Assembly (NCBI GenBank): GCA_018815325.1
Contig: JAHIYE010000021.1
Location: 310,001-374,000 of the forward strand
Length of the DNA stretch: 64,000 bases
Origin: Gammaproteobacteria bacterium
GTDB taxonomy: Bacteria > Pseudomonadota > Gammaproteobacteria > Burkholderiales > Burkholderiaceae_C
Reading direction: 5' to 3'
Under the pieces are notes generated by a model. That model saw only the letters and a list, made by a program, of their open reading frames with translations. It did no database searches and was not told the DNA's origin. Shown here in pieces: positions 53,945 through 63,646 of the stretch. How positions within the stretch are numbered: position 1 is the stretch's first letter; every line of letters begins with the position of its first letter. The translations under genes and the position numbers were made by a program.

Positions 53945-55774
53945 TTTCTCGAGCACGAACACACCCTCGCCGGCTTTCTTGGCTTCGTGCTTGGCCAGGG
54001 CCGCCTGGGTGGCGATCTCGTCCGCCTTGCGAAACTGGCCGCCGCTGATCCTGACTGTGCCAATCGACAGTGTGGTGCAAGGGAAAAACCGGCTCTCACC
54101 ATGCCGGTCTTCGCCCTGGATGCCGCCGGCTGTCCGTGCCGGTGCATCGTAAAGCTCCAGCGCGAAGGTATGGAATTCCGCAATGATGCGCTCACAGCGG
54201 GTTTTCCAGTCGGCGCTTTGAAACAAGATGATGAAATCATCGCCGCCGACATGGCCGACAAAATCGCGCTGCGCGTCGCAATGCATGACGGTCAATTTGG
54301 CTACCAGCCGGATCATCTCGTCGCCGCGCCAGTAGCCGTAATGGTCGTTAAAGGGTTTGAAGTTGTTCAGATCGGCATAGGCCGCCACAAAATCCACGCC
54401 ACTGGCCAGCAGGCGCTCAATGTGCTGGCTGATGGGAATGTTGCCGGGCAAAAAGGTCAGCGGGTTGGCATGACGTGCTGACTCGATGCGTGCCTCGGTG
54501 ACCGAGCGCACGAGTTGATCGCCGGTGCCGAGGCCAACATAGCGGCCATTGTCGGTGACGATGAAGCCATCGCGCAGGTAGCGCTGGTCCTGCGAAGTCA
54601 GGATGCCGATGAGGTCGTCGATGTTGTGGTTCAGCTCGATCAGCCTGGGCGCCCTGTTGGCCAGCGAGATGCAGGGCTTGCGACCTGATACTTCACGGAA
54701 GTACAGCTTGGCATAGTCGTTCATGAATTGCTGCCGGTTGATGATGGCAACGGGCCGACCTTCATCCAGCACAGCCGCAGCATGCAGGTCTGGATGACTC
54801 ATGAAGATGGTTGCCATGGCATCGTTGCTGGTTTGCAGGCTGGCCGCCGGTGCAGGCATCACGGACAGGCCGCGCAAGTGGCCTCCGCGGCTGACGCGTT
54901 CGAGCTCCGGGAAAATCGCCACGGAGCGGTCTTTCAGCGCAAGGCACGCTGCTTCCTCTACCTCCGCACGGGGGGCGGGGGCCGGGCGACCGAGAAAATA
55001 CCCCTGGCCATAGGCAATGTTGAGGTCACGCAGCACGCGCAGGTCTTCCTGCGTTTCGATACCTTCTGCCACGAGTTCAGAACCGAAGATACCGGCAATC
55101 TGCTTGATGGCCTGCAGCGTTTGCAGGTTTTCTGCATGGCTGCTGATGTTGCGCGTGAAGTATTTGTCTATCTTCACGATCTCGGGTTTGATTTGCGACC
55201 ACAGGCGCAGGCTGGAGCGGCCATCCCCAAAATCATCCAGTGCCAGCGCGATGCCGGCTGCGCGCACCTCGGCGGCCACTTCGGCGAGCGCGCCCATGTC
55301 GGTCACGCGCTCGTGCTCGGTCAACTCCAGCACCAGCATGCGCGGGGCAACACCGACTTTGCGCACAAAGTCGAAAGGGTCATGGCTGCCTTTGCGGGTT
55401 GTGATGGCCTCCACCAATGCTGCTGCACTGATGTTGACAAACAGCCGGCCCGGATCATTGAAGTTGCTCCAGCCGTGGATGGCGGCGACCACGCAAAAGA
55501 GCTCGAATTCCAGCATCAGGTTTTCACGCTGCGCAGCAGCCAGCAAGGCGTCTGGTGCATGCAGGGCCGTGTGCTGAGGCCCCCGGATCAGGGCCTCATG
55601 GGCATGGATGGCGCCCGAGCGAAGGGAGGCAATGGGTTGAAACACCGGGTACAAGGCCTTGTCCCGCATCAGGCGGGCTAGAGGGCCCTTGCCGCTCATC
55701 ACTCTGTGCGAGCGCAAACCCTCCGGATTTCCCCAACGGTCATGGGTGGGCAAAGACACAGGGGGTGTAGGCAT
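53924..55774 (-). CDS. EAL / degenerate-GGDEF signalling protein
   Basis: About 616 residues from [15 protein letters not shown]. An N-terminal EAL domain ([30 protein letters not shown]) comes first, then a linker with CBS-like stretches ([27 protein letters not shown]) and a C-terminal GGDEF domain whose site reads HVGGDDF instead of GG(D/E)EF, so cyclase activity is doubtful while EAL may work. The order EAL then GGDEF is reversed from usual. An upstream in-frame extension exists (to 55933); the start chosen is the first with a plausible domain edge. Confidence 0.85.
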   Translation of the reverse strand: MPTPPVSLPTHDRWGNPEGLRSHRVMSGKGPLARLMRDKALYPVFQPIASLRSGAIHAHEALIRGPQHTALHAPDALLAAAQRENLMLEFELFCVVAAIHGWSNFNDPGRLFVNISAAALVEAITTRKGSHDPFDFVRKVGVAPRMLVLELTEHERVTDMGALAEVAAEVRAAGIALALDDFGDGRSSLRLWSQIKPEIVKIDKYFTRNISSHAENLQTLQAIKQIAGIFGSELVAEGIETQEDLRVLRDLNIAYGQGYFLGRPAPAPRAEVEEAACLALKDRSVAIFPELERVSRGGHLRGLSVMPAPAASLQTSNDAMATIFMSHPDLHAAAVLDEGRPVAIINRQQFMNDYAKLYFREVSGRKPCISLANRAPRLIELNHNIDDLIGILTSQDQRYLRDGFIVTDNGRYVGLGTGDQLVRSVTEARIESARHANPLTFLPGNIPISQHIERLLASGVDFVAAYADLNNFKPFNDHYGYWRGDEMIRLVAKLTVMHCDAQRDFVGHVGGDDFIILFQSADWKTRCERIIAEFHTFALELYDAPARTAGGIQGEDRHGESRFFPCTTLSIGTVRISGGQFRKADEIATQAALAKHEAKKAGEGVFVLEKLVDACA

Positions 55775-56039
55775 GGCGGCAGTGATCCCGGTGGGTCTGG
55801 TGTGCTGGGCAGAATCGTCGCGGGGGAAGGTGCTGTGACAACTGGTGTATCTGACTGCGGATGCTTGTACCCAGCCGGAAAGGCGGGCACGGTTCAACAG
55901 GACGGATTCAGCGAGAACGGGCGACGGCGGCATGGTCAGGCTAGGCTACCGGCCTGGTGTGACAGTTTGAAGTCAGTGCGGTGTCGACGCAATGACGGCG
56001 CCAGCAGGCGTTGGCGCCGTGGCCCAGAGCAGCAGGCGC

Positions 56040-56366
56040 CTACACGCCCCAGACGATGTCCTTGTCCTCCTTGAGGCTGCGCTTGAGCATGTCGATAAAG
56101 GGTTGCGCACGCTGGCGCAAGGAAATGGTTTCGAGGCGTGGGGAATCTCCTCCGCTTGCCTTGGCTTCGGCAAGAAGGTTTTGCCGGGCTAGCTCCTCCC
56201 TTGCTACGGCAGCCTCCAGCGCCGCGATGGCCGCAGCCATCTGGGGAGGCTGGATGATGCCGCTGGCGGCCGTGGCATCCTTGCCAATGATTTCCAGGAT
56301 ACTTTTGCCATTGGGCTGGAGCATGATGAGATCGCCGGTGGCTTTGGATTTGAATTTGTAGAGCAT
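56040..56366 (-). CDS. DUF1840 family protein
   Basis: About 108 residues: MLYKFKSKATGDLIMLQPNGKSILEIIGKD and a C-terminal ETISLRQRAQPFIDMLKRSLKEDKDIVWGV match DUF1840, a small betaproteobacterial family of unknown function. Strong GGAGG 7 bases before the ATG, better than the longer frame. It sits between the EAL-GGDEF protein and the aminopeptidase on the opposite strand. Confidence 0.85.
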   Translation of the reverse strand: MLYKFKSKATGDLIMLQPNGKSILEIIGKDATAASGIIQPPQMAAAIAALEAAVAREELARQNLLAEAKASGGDSPRLETISLRQRAQPFIDMLKRSLKEDKDIVWGV

Positions 56367-56445
56367 GCCATGCCTCCATTGGGGGTAACCTGTTTGACAG
56401 AACATTGTGCATCTTCATGTGAGCCGGTAACCTGAATAGGGAAAA

Positions 56446-56480
<35 letters not shown>

Positions 56481-56524
56481 TTGTGGGTCGGGTGCTGGCC
56501 TTGGGTGTATGTGAAGGTGGGCAG

Positions 56525-57643
56525 ATGGAAAAAACCGGTGGGTTGGAAAGATACTGCGCAGACGTGCTGCGGCTGATCCTGCTGTGCGGTGTGCTGGCAT
56601 TGAGCGCTTGTGCCGATACCCGCTACTACCTGCAATCCGTCAGCGGCCATTTGGCGGTGATGCAGGCGGCCAGACCGGTGACCGCGTGGCTTGATGACGA
56701 GCAAACTCCGCCACAACTCAGGGCGCGCTTGCTGCTGGCGCAGCGCATCCGGCAGTTCGCGGTATCGGACCTGGCGCTGCCCGACAACGCCAGTTACCAC
56801 CGCTATGCCGATCTGCAGCGTCGCGCTGTGGTCTGGAATGTGGTGGCCGCGCCGGCACTGTCGCTCACATTGAAGCAGTGGTGTTATCCGGTGGCGGGGT
56901 GTGTGGACTACCGCGGTTATTTTGACGAAGCTGATGCGTGGGCCACGGCAGCAGCGTTGCGAACTCAAGGCCTGGAAGTTGGCGTTTATGGCGTGCCGGC
57001 TTACTCCACACTGGGCTGGCTGAACTGGGCAGGCGGCGACCCGCTGCTCAATACCTTTATCCAATATCCCGAGGGTGAACTCGCAGGACTGATCTTCCAT
57101 GAACTGGCGCACCAGCTACTTTATGTGAAAGACGATACGGCCTTCAATGAATCTTTTGCTACGGTGGTGGGCCGGCAGGGTGCAGAGAGGTGGCTCTCGG
57201 CGCAGGGTTCTCCACAAGCGCGACAGGCTTATGCCGTGCATGTCGGCCGGCGTATCCAGTTCCGCACCCTCATCACGCACACGCGTGGAGAACTAGCCCG
57301 GATTTACCAGGAAAATGGCACGCTAGCCCATGATGAATATGCGCAGATAGCTATGAAAAAAATAGCAATGAAGGACTTCAGGTCAGCCTATGCACAACTC
57401 ATTTCGGGCTGGGGCCTGGTGCCCAACAAGGAATGGAGCGAGTGGGTGTTGCAGGCCAACAATGCAACTTTTGGGGCACTCCAGTTGTATGACGAACTGG
57501 TGCCCCAGTTCGAAGCCCTGCTGGCGCACGAAGGAGGTGACTGGCCGCGCTTTTATGCCGCAGTGAGGAGTCTCATGCGCCTGCCCAAAGAGGAGCGGCA
57601 CCATGCCTTGCACGCGATCGGAAGAAAGGCGCTCAGCGAGTGA
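56525..57643 (+). CDS. Lipoprotein zinc aminopeptidase (DUF2265/Aminopep family)
   Basis: About 372 residues. Lipobox LSAC after LLCGVLALSAC, so a membrane-anchored lipoprotein. Zinc site H192-E-L-A-H196 with E209 downstream (NESFA) matches the Aminopep family. ATG at 56525 follows GAAGGTGGGC and is preferred; GTG at 56483 is an alternative that would include 14 more residues and sits against the TGGC tract. Around residues 262-283 (LAHDEYAQIAMKKIAMKD) the gene carries copy E of the dispersed repeat, an in-frame insertion. Confidence 0.88.
   Translation: MEKTGGLERYCADVLRLILLCGVLALSACADTRYYLQSVSGHLAVMQAARPVTAWLDDEQTPPQLRARLLLAQRIRQFAVSDLALPDNASYHRYADLQRRAVVWNVVAAPALSLTLKQWCYPVAGCVDYRGYFDEADAWATAAALRTQGLEVGVYGVPAYSTLGWLNWAGGDPLLNTFIQYPEGELAGLIFHELAHQLLYVKDDTAFNESFATVVGRQGAERWLSAQGSPQARQAYAVHVGRRIQFRTLITHTRGELARIYQENGTLAHDEYAQIAMKKIAMKDFRSAYAQLISGWGLVPNKEWSEWVLQANNATFGALQLYDELVPQFEALLAHEGGDWPRFYAAVRSLMRLPKEERHHALHAIGRKALSE
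57307..57370 (-). repeat. Dispersed repeat, copy E, inside the aminopeptidase gene
   Basis: On the minus strand CATTGCTATTTTTTTCATAG, CTATCTGCGCAT, ATGGGCTAGCGTGCCATTTT: the same block order as copies B and D. The coding frame of the gene runs through it without a stop, adding about 20 residues. Confidence 0.7.
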
Positions 57644-57760
57644 TGGGCGTCATGGAGCTGTGGCGGTGAAGCGAGGACTCTTCTTGGCAATAGCGAGCAG
57701 GCAGTTCAGGAAAAGGCACGACCTGCCTTTCCCTGTTTCCTGTTCCCTGAATTCTGAAAA

Positions 57761-58015
57761 TCAGCTCAATGATTCGATCAGGTCGATATACAGCTGCATG
57801 GCTTCATCGCCGGACTTGCCTTTCAGGCTGTTCCAGGCATCCCACTTGGCGCGGGCCACCATGTCGGAAAAACCGGGCTTGGCTTCCGTGTTGTCGCCGG
57901 CACTGGCCTGCTTGTACAGCGCATACAGCTTGAGCAGGGTGGCATTGTCGGGGCGCTCGCTGAGGTTGGTGGAGTTGGCCACAGCGGCTTCGAATTGTGC
58001 TTTGAGATCGGACAT
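57761..58015 (-). CDS. Acyl-CoA-binding protein (ACBP)
   Basis: About 84 residues, the full length of the family. KLYALYKQASAGDNTEAKPGFSDMVARAKWDAWNSLKGKSGDEAMQLYIDLIESL carries the acyl-CoA contacts: the YxLYKQ tyrosines, K in KWDAW, and the KPG motif. Binds long-chain acyl-CoA esters. Downstream of the TetR gene on the same strand, with 16 bp between, so likely one operon. Uncommon in bacteria but recurrent in betaproteobacteria. Confidence 0.93.
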   Translation of the reverse strand: MSDLKAQFEAAVANSTNLSERPDNATLLKLYALYKQASAGDNTEAKPGFSDMVARAKWDAWNSLKGKSGDEAMQLYIDLIESLS

Positions 58016-58031
58016 GGTCTGTGTAAATGGG

Positions 58032-58691
58032 TTAAGACGCCGTAGTGTAAGCATCTACCAGGTGCAGCAGGTGCGTACGTTGTTCTGGCAGCAAATAAGG
58101 GGCCAGCAGGCTCAAGGCATGGTGGGCGCCGCGCAGCAGTGAGGTTTGTATATGGGCGGGTTCCAGCGCATTGCGCGGATCGCGCACATATTCGAAACTC
58201 AGCCAGTAAGTTACCACCACCACCATGCTGGTGGCCGTGGTGTCAAGTTCACGAGAGTCGATTTGCATGTTGCCCGCCTGGCGCATGTTGTCGAGCATGG
58301 CCTTGATGGCATGGGTCTTGTTTTTGAGGATGGTCTGACAGTGGGTCTCCAGCCGGCGGTTCTTGCTTAGAAGGTCGTTGAGGTCGCGGTACAGGAAGCG
58401 GTACTGCCAGACCAACTCGAACAGCGTGTGCAGGAAGAACCAGGCGTCTTCCACGTCGCGAACACCGTTGCTGGCGGGCAGCAACTCATTCAAGGCCTGT
58501 TCGTAGCGGTCGAACAGGGCGTTGATCAGCTCATCCTTGGCCGGGTAGTGGTAGTAGAGATTGCCCGGGCTGATGCCAAGCTCTGACGAAATCAGCGTGG
58601 TCGAGACATTGGGCTCGCCAAAGCGGTTGAACAGTTCCAGCGAAACTTCCAGAATCCGTTGCGCAGTGCGACGCGGCGCTTTTTTCGCCAT
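58032..58691 (-). CDS. TetR-family regulator
   Basis: About 219 residues. The N-terminal HTH (AQRILEVSLELFNRFGEPNVSTTLISSELGISPGNLYYHYPAKDELINALFDRYEQ) is clear and resembles regulators of fatty-acid and polyhydroxyalkanoate genes; the C-terminal ligand domain is long and mostly hydrophobic helices. Upstream of the ACBP gene and 82 bp from the phasin gene on the same strand, so it may govern this lipid cluster. No operator stands out in the gap. Confidence 0.9.
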   Translation of the reverse strand: MAKKAPRRTAQRILEVSLELFNRFGEPNVSTTLISSELGISPGNLYYHYPAKDELINALFDRYEQALNELLPASNGVRDVEDAWFFLHTLFELVWQYRFLYRDLNDLLSKNRRLETHCQTILKNKTHAIKAMLDNMRQAGNMQIDSRELDTTATSMVVVVTYWLSFEYVRDPRNALEPAHIQTSLLRGAHHALSLLAPYLLPEQRTHLLHLVDAYTTAS

Positions 58692-58773
58692 GAATCCCCC
58701 TCTTGATCACAAACACTCTAACCCAGGGGGGCATGCGTGTGAAGAGGGAAATCCAGTGGTTTTAGCGTCGACG

Positions 58774-59310
58774 TCAGGACGTCCTGGTGGTCTTGCGCGG
58801 GCTGGCGCGTTTGGCGGCAACCTTCTTGGCCGCGGTCTTTTTTGCTGTCACCGGGGTGCGGCTACGGACAGCCGTCGTAGGGCGGGCCGCCGACTTGGCC
58901 GGTGCCATGGCCTGGATCTGTTGGCTCAGGGCATCCACGCGATCCATCAGGGCTTGCACATCTTTGGCTGAGGGCATGCCCATCTTGTTCAGGGCCTTGG
59001 CGACGCGCTCCTCAAAGATGCCCTCAAGTTTGTCCCATTGGCCGGAGGCCTTGGCCGAGATATCCGCCGTGACGGTGCTCATCCTGCTGCTTGCCTCGGC
59101 CAGCTTTTCCTCCGCAGCCGCCTGGGTTTTTTTCTGGATGCTCACGCCTTCCTTGACGAGCGTGTCGAAGACCTTGCCCCCCTCTTCCTGTGCCTTGGCA
59201 AAAGCGCCCAGTCCGGCCAGCCATATCTGCTGGGCAGAGTCCTTGACGGTGTCGGAAAATTGAGCGGCAGATTTGAACTTGTCGTTGAACGGGTTGGATT
59301 TGGTCGTCAT
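58774..59310 (-). CDS. Phasin (PhaF/PhaI-like granule-associated protein)
   Basis: About 178 residues. A phasin-like helical domain (VKDSAQQIWLAGLGAFAKAQEEGGKVFDTLVKEGVSIQ) with a coiled coil (EEKLAEASSRMSTVTADISAKASGQWDKLEGIFEERVAKALNKMGMP), then a basic Lys/Ala/Pro tail (residues 140-178, KTAAKKVAAKRAS type) resembling histone H1, as in PhaF. Coats PHA granules and may bind DNA. Monocistronic, with promoter-side space of 160 bp upstream towards rfbB. Confidence 0.88.
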   Translation of the reverse strand: MTTKSNPFNDKFKSAAQFSDTVKDSAQQIWLAGLGAFAKAQEEGGKVFDTLVKEGVSIQKKTQAAAEEKLAEASSRMSTVTADISAKASGQWDKLEGIFEERVAKALNKMGMPSAKDVQALMDRVDALSQQIQAMAPAKSAARPTTAVRSRTPVTAKKTAAKKVAAKRASPRKTTRTS

Positions 59311-59471
59311 GTCGTGCTCCTGAAGAGTGAGGGAGATAGTCGGACTTTACGTCCCTGCATGGCCCTTGTATAGGGGCGTGCTACTAATTCATGAGTCAGC
59401 TAGACCGGATGAGATAATCGCGCTAACAAGCATGCCTTGCATGTCAATAGATCGATTCAGAAGGGGTCTGC

Positions 59472-60536
59472 ATGATTTTGGTGACCGGGGGCGCCGGCTT
59501 TATCGGGGCCAATTTTGTGCTGGACTGGCTGGCGCAGTCCGATGAAGCTGTCCTGAATCTCGACAAGCTGACCTATGCGGGCAACCAGGAAAATCTGGCT
59601 TCATTGCACGGCGACGCCCGACATGTATTCGTGCAGGGAGATATCGGTGACCAGGAACTGGTGGCACGACTATTGGCCGAGCATCAGCCCCGTGCGATTC
59701 TCAACTTTGCCGCCGAGTCGCATGTGGACCGATCCATACACGGCCCGGAAGACTTCATGCAGACCAATATCATGGGGACGTTTCGTCTTCTTGAGGTGGT
59801 GCGGGCATATTGGCAGGACATGAAAGTGGAGGCAAGAAGCGCCTTCCGTTTTCTGCATGTCTCGACGGATGAGGTCTATGGCTCGCTGGTCCAGGGCGAC
59901 CCCGCTTTCTCTGAGCGGCATCAGTATGAGCCCAACAGCCCCTATTCAGCCAGCAAGGCCGCCAGCGATCATCTGGTGCGTGCCTGGCACCATACCTATG
60001 GTTTGCCTGTGTTGACGACAAACTGCTCCAACAACTATGGTCCCTACCATTTCCCGGAAAAGCTCATTCCGTTGATGATTGTCAACGCTTTGGCAGGCAA
60101 GCCGCTGCCAGTGTATGGCGATGGCATGCAGGTGCGGGACTGGCTGTATGTCAAGGACCATTGCAGTGCGATCCGGCGTGTGCTTGAAGCCGGCCAGCCG
60201 GGCGAGGTCTATAACGTGGGGGGCTGGAACGAGAAGCCCAATATCGACATCGTGCATACGGTGTGTACCTTGCTCGACGAATTGCGTCCACGGCTAGATG
60301 GCAAGTCCTATCGTGAACAAATCACCTATGTCAAAGACCGGCCTGGGCATGACCGGCGGTATGCCATTGATGCTGGCAAGATCGAACGTGAGCTGGGCTG
60401 GAAGCCGGCCGAGACTTTTGAATCAGGTATTCGCAAAACGGTGCAGTGGTACCTGGACAACCCTGACTGGGTTGCGCATGTGCAATCGGGTGCCTACCGT
60501 GAATGGGTGCAGGCCAACTACGCGGAGCGCGTGTGA
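59472..60536 (+). CDS. rfbB: dTDP-glucose 4,6-dehydratase
   Basis: About 354 residues (RmlB). NAD site [10 protein letters not shown] at residues 6-15, [52 protein letters not shown] carries the catalytic Tyr and Lys. Second step of dTDP-L-rhamnose synthesis from glucose 1-phosphate. AAGGGG precedes the ATG. Start of rfbBDAC; the stop overlaps the rfbD GTG (GTGTGA). Confidence 0.96.
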   Translation: MILVTGGAGFIGANFVLDWLAQSDEAVLNLDKLTYAGNQENLASLHGDARHVFVQGDIGDQELVARLLAEHQPRAILNFAAESHVDRSIHGPEDFMQTNIMGTFRLLEVVRAYWQDMKVEARSAFRFLHVSTDEVYGSLVQGDPAFSERHQYEPNSPYSASKAASDHLVRAWHHTYGLPVLTTNCSNNYGPYHFPEKLIPLMIVNALAGKPLPVYGDGMQVRDWLYVKDHCSAIRRVLEAGQPGEVYNVGGWNEKPNIDIVHTVCTLLDELRPRLDGKSYREQITYVKDRPGHDRRYAIDAGKIERELGWKPAETFESGIRKTVQWYLDNPDWVAHVQSGAYREWVQANYAERV

Positions 60537-61432
60537 AGATTCTGTTGTTTGGCAAAGGCGGCCAGCTTGGGTGGGAACTGCAGCGCAGCTTGGCGCCGCT
60601 GGGTGAGCTGGTGGCACTGGACTTTGACAGTGAAGAGCATTGCGGTGACTTCACCAATCCTGCAGGCTTGGCTGCTACGGTGCGTGATGTACGTCCTGAC
60701 GTTATTGTCAATGCCGCTGCACATACTGCGGTGGACAAGGCGGAGAGTGAGCCCGACTTGGCGCGCACCATCAATGCAACGGCGCCAGGGATATTGGCGC
60801 ATGCGGCGCTGCAACTCGGTGCCTGGCTGGTCCACTACAGCACCGACTACGTGTTCGATGGCAGCGGCAGTCGTCCGTGGGTGGAAGAGGATGTGCCGGC
60901 GCCCCTGAGTGTCTACGGGAAGACCAAGCTGGAAGGCGAGCAGGCGATCCAGTCCAGCGGCTGCCAGCATCTGATTTTTCGCACCAGCTGGGTCTATGCG
61001 GCGCGTGGCGGCAACTTTGCCAAGACCATGTTGCGCTTGGCCAAAGAGCGTGATCGACTCACCGTGATTGACGACCAGATCGGTGCCCCTACCGGGGCAG
61101 AGTTGCTTTCAGATGTGACGGCACATGCCCTGCGCGCAGTGGCAGGTCTGGAAAGACGCCCTGAGCTCGCTGGGCTTTACCATGTCGCGGCAGGGGGAGA
61201 GACATCGTGGCATGGCTATGCCAGGTCGCTGCTGGAAACCGCCCAGAAAGCGGGTGTTTTGTTCAAAACCACGCCGGACCAGGTGGAGCCTATACCCAGC
61301 AGCAGCTTTCCAACACCGGCCCAGCGCCCCTTGAATTCGCGCTTGGCAACGCACAAGCTTCAAAATGCCTTTGGCTTGCACCTGCCACCATGGCAAGCCG
61401 GCGTCACGCGCATGTTGAGCGAAATCTTGTAG
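60533..61432 (+). CDS. rfbD: dTDP-4-dehydrorhamnose reductase
   Basis: About 299 residues (RmlD). GTG start overlapping the rfbB stop. [19 protein letters not shown] is the NADPH site, with [10 protein letters not shown] and [13 protein letters not shown] carrying the catalytic YxxxK. Last step to dTDP-L-rhamnose, used in O antigen or other surface glycans. The gene starts 4 bp inside its neighbour. Confidence 0.95.
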   Translation: MKILLFGKGGQLGWELQRSLAPLGELVALDFDSEEHCGDFTNPAGLAATVRDVRPDVIVNAAAHTAVDKAESEPDLARTINATAPGILAHAALQLGAWLVHYSTDYVFDGSGSRPWVEEDVPAPLSVYGKTKLEGEQAIQSSGCQHLIFRTSWVYAARGGNFAKTMLRLAKERDRLTVIDDQIGAPTGAELLSDVTAHALRAVAGLERRPELAGLYHVAAGGETSWHGYARSLLETAQKAGVLFKTTPDQVEPIPSSSFPTPAQRPLNSRLATHKLQNAFGLHLPPWQAGVTRMLSEIL

Positions 61433-61445
61433 GACTTGACCCACC

Positions 61446-62333
61446 ATGACCCAACGCAAAGGCATCATTCTCGCGGGCGGCTCCGGCACCCGGCTGCACC
61501 CGGCTACGCTGGCCATGAGCAAGCAACTGCTTCCGGTGTATGACAAACCCATGGTGTACTACCCCTTGAGCACCCTGATGCTGGCAGGCATGCGAGACAT
61601 CTTGCTGATCAGCACACCTCAAGATACGCCACGGTTCCAGCAATTGCTGGGCGATGGCAGTCAGTGGGGGATCAACCTGCAATATGCCGTCCAGCCATCG
61701 CCGGATGGGTTGGCGCAGGCGTTCATCATTGGCGAGCAGTTCGTCGGAAATTCACCCAGCGCCCTGGTGCTGGGTGACAATATTTTCTATGGTCATGACT
61801 TGGGGCCGTTGTTAACGGAAGCAGATGAACAAGCCAATGGCGCGACAGTGTTCGCCTACCATGTGCAGGATCCTGAGCGTTATGGTGTGGTGGCTTTCGA
61901 CTCATCCGACAAGGCTGTCAGTATCGAAGAGAAACCCATCAAGCCCAAAAGCAATTACGCAGTCACCGGCTTGTATTTTTATGACGAGCACGTCGTGGAC
62001 ATAGCCAAGACGATCAGGCCCAGTGCCCGGGGCGAACTGGAAATTACCTCAGTAAACCAGGCCTATCTGGAGATTGGGCAGCTCAACGTCCAGATCATGC
62101 AGCGCGGCTACGCCTGGCTGGATACCGGTACGCACGACAGTCTGCTGGAGGCCGGGCAGTTCATTGCGACGCTGGAGCGCCGGCAGGGCCTGAAGATCGC
62201 CTGCGTTGAGGAGATCGCCTGGCGAAATGGCTTTATCAACAGCGAGCAGCTGGAAAAACTGGCGCAGCCATTGACCAAAAATGGTTATGGCCAGTACCTG
62301 CTTCGTCTATTGGCTGAGCCCAACACACATTGA
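61446..62333 (+). CDS. rfbA: Glucose-1-phosphate thymidylyltransferase
   Basis: About 295 residues (RmlA). Nucleotidyl-transferase start [60 protein letters not shown] is diagnostic, with [13 protein letters not shown] and [41 protein letters not shown]. First committed step of dTDP-rhamnose synthesis. Starts 13 bp after rfbD. Confidence 0.96.
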   Translation: MTQRKGIILAGGSGTRLHPATLAMSKQLLPVYDKPMVYYPLSTLMLAGMRDILLISTPQDTPRFQQLLGDGSQWGINLQYAVQPSPDGLAQAFIIGEQFVGNSPSALVLGDNIFYGHDLGPLLTEADEQANGATVFAYHVQDPERYGVVAFDSSDKAVSIEEKPIKPKSNYAVTGLYFYDEHVVDIAKTIRPSARGELEITSVNQAYLEIGQLNVQIMQRGYAWLDTGTHDSLLEAGQFIATLERRQGLKIACVEEIAWRNGFINSEQLEKLAQPLTKNGYGQYLLRLLAEPNTH

Positions 62334-62346
62334 ACAGAAAAGCAGC

Positions 62347-62892
62347 ATGAAAGTCACGCCAACAGCAATTCCCGACGTTCTCATCATCGAGCCCAAGGTG
62401 TTTGGGGATGCGCGAGGTTTCTTTTTTGAGAGCTTTAATCAGAAGGCTTTTCAGCAAGCCACAGGACTGGATGTGCAGTTTGTGCAGGACAACCACAGCC
62501 GAAGTGCCAAAGGCGTTTTGCGGGGCTTGCATTATCAGATACAGCAGCCGCAAGGCAAGCTAGTGCGGGTAGTGCGTGGCGCGGTGTTTGATGTGGCGGT
62601 GGATATCCGCAAGTCATCACCTACGTTTGGGAAGTGGGTCGGTACAGAGTTGTCTGAAGAGAATAACCTCCAGCTATGGGTGCCGCCTGGCTTTGCTCAT
62701 GGGTTTGTTGTGACTAGCGAGTCAGCGGACGTTCTTTACAAAACCACTGACTACTATGCACCGGAGCATGAGCGTTGTATTGCTTGGAATGATTCAATAG
62801 TAGGTATTGGATGGCCGCAACATGAGCCACCGCAGCTATCTACGAAAGACCGGGCTGGACAGTTTTTAGCAGTGGCTGAAGTTTTCCCTTGA
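62347..62892 (+). CDS. rfbC: dTDP-4-dehydrorhamnose 3,5-epimerase
   Basis: About 181 residues (RmlC), cupin fold. VFGDARGFFFESFNQKAFQQATG, QDNHSRSAKGVLRGLHYQIQQPQGKLVRVVRGAVFDVAVDIRKSSPTFGKW carries the catalytic His and Lys; PPGFAHGF and YKTTDYY follow. Completes rfbBDAC; starts 13 bp after rfbA. The third base usage of the last 200 bp is visibly more A/T-rich than rfbA, as the boundary of the O-antigen region is approached. Confidence 0.95.
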   Translation: MKVTPTAIPDVLIIEPKVFGDARGFFFESFNQKAFQQATGLDVQFVQDNHSRSAKGVLRGLHYQIQQPQGKLVRVVRGAVFDVAVDIRKSSPTFGKWVGTELSEENNLQLWVPPGFAHGFVVTSESADVLYKTTDYYAPEHERCIAWNDSIVGIGWPQHEPPQLSTKDRAGQFLAVAEVFP

Positions 62893-63646
62893 TAGATATT
62901 CAGGCTATGCCGAATCTGGCATCGCTTGATCTATTTCATAGCCATAGACAGAATCCGGGAACCCGATTTTTCACCAAATGACGACGAGAGTTTGGGCGAG
63001 ATGCTGTAAGTAGCCTATGAAAACAGTCAGCGCAACCTGCGCCGGATCATCGATACCAAGCGCCTCGTCGAGAAATGCCAAGAGCATGGGCTTTGTTCCC
63101 CAACCCTGCTAGATCAAGCCGCCCACCTTGAGTTACCGCTTGGTGCACACCCATCAGTGCGAAATGAAGCGGCAACGCAAGATCGTCTTGAAAACCGAGC
63201 ATGTGCTCCAGCGCCTGCTATTGCTCTACAGTGCCTGACGAAGCTTTTCGCCGACGAGCATTTCGTGAACCTGTTGCGAGCCGAGGACCTAGATATCCTG
63301 TCTAAGTAACTGGCTGAGCGCATCGACGACCTGAATAGAGCCCCCGCATGAGCCTCGCCACCAACGCGCAACCTAAGATCACCCGATGTTCCCCGGCATC
63401 AATCAGTCGACAGATACTGACGATAGACCTAATCTGCCGTAGGCGCCACTCAATACCCGGAGACCCAGCAAACGCATGCCAGACGTGGTGATGAACTGCC
63501 GTAAGTGCAAGCAGATTGTTTCATTCACCCATGAATTGGCTTGATCAAATCCCTGCCAGTGATCCTGCATGATCGGCCAAGTCGGAATTCACCTTGCTCG
63601 ATGGCTATCTGCGGGGACTGACCTTTAAGGATCTGAAGGTAAATGA
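62893..63646. other. Decayed 750 bp between rfbC and an IS3 element
   Basis: No intact gene. GC content is lower than in the neighbours. Short, stop-interrupted plus-strand stretches such as ENSQRNLRRIIDTKRL near 63020 and QCEMKRQRKIVLKTEHVLQR near 63160 read like remains of a coding sequence broken by frameshifts and stops, but I recognise no family. Probably mobile-element debris. Confidence 0.5.

Noticed and set aside
55677-55690. GGGCTAGAGGG in the EAL-GGDEF gene resembling the dispersed repeat tail
   Set aside because: The other blocks of the repeat (TTGCTA, TAGCT, GCGCAT) are absent.
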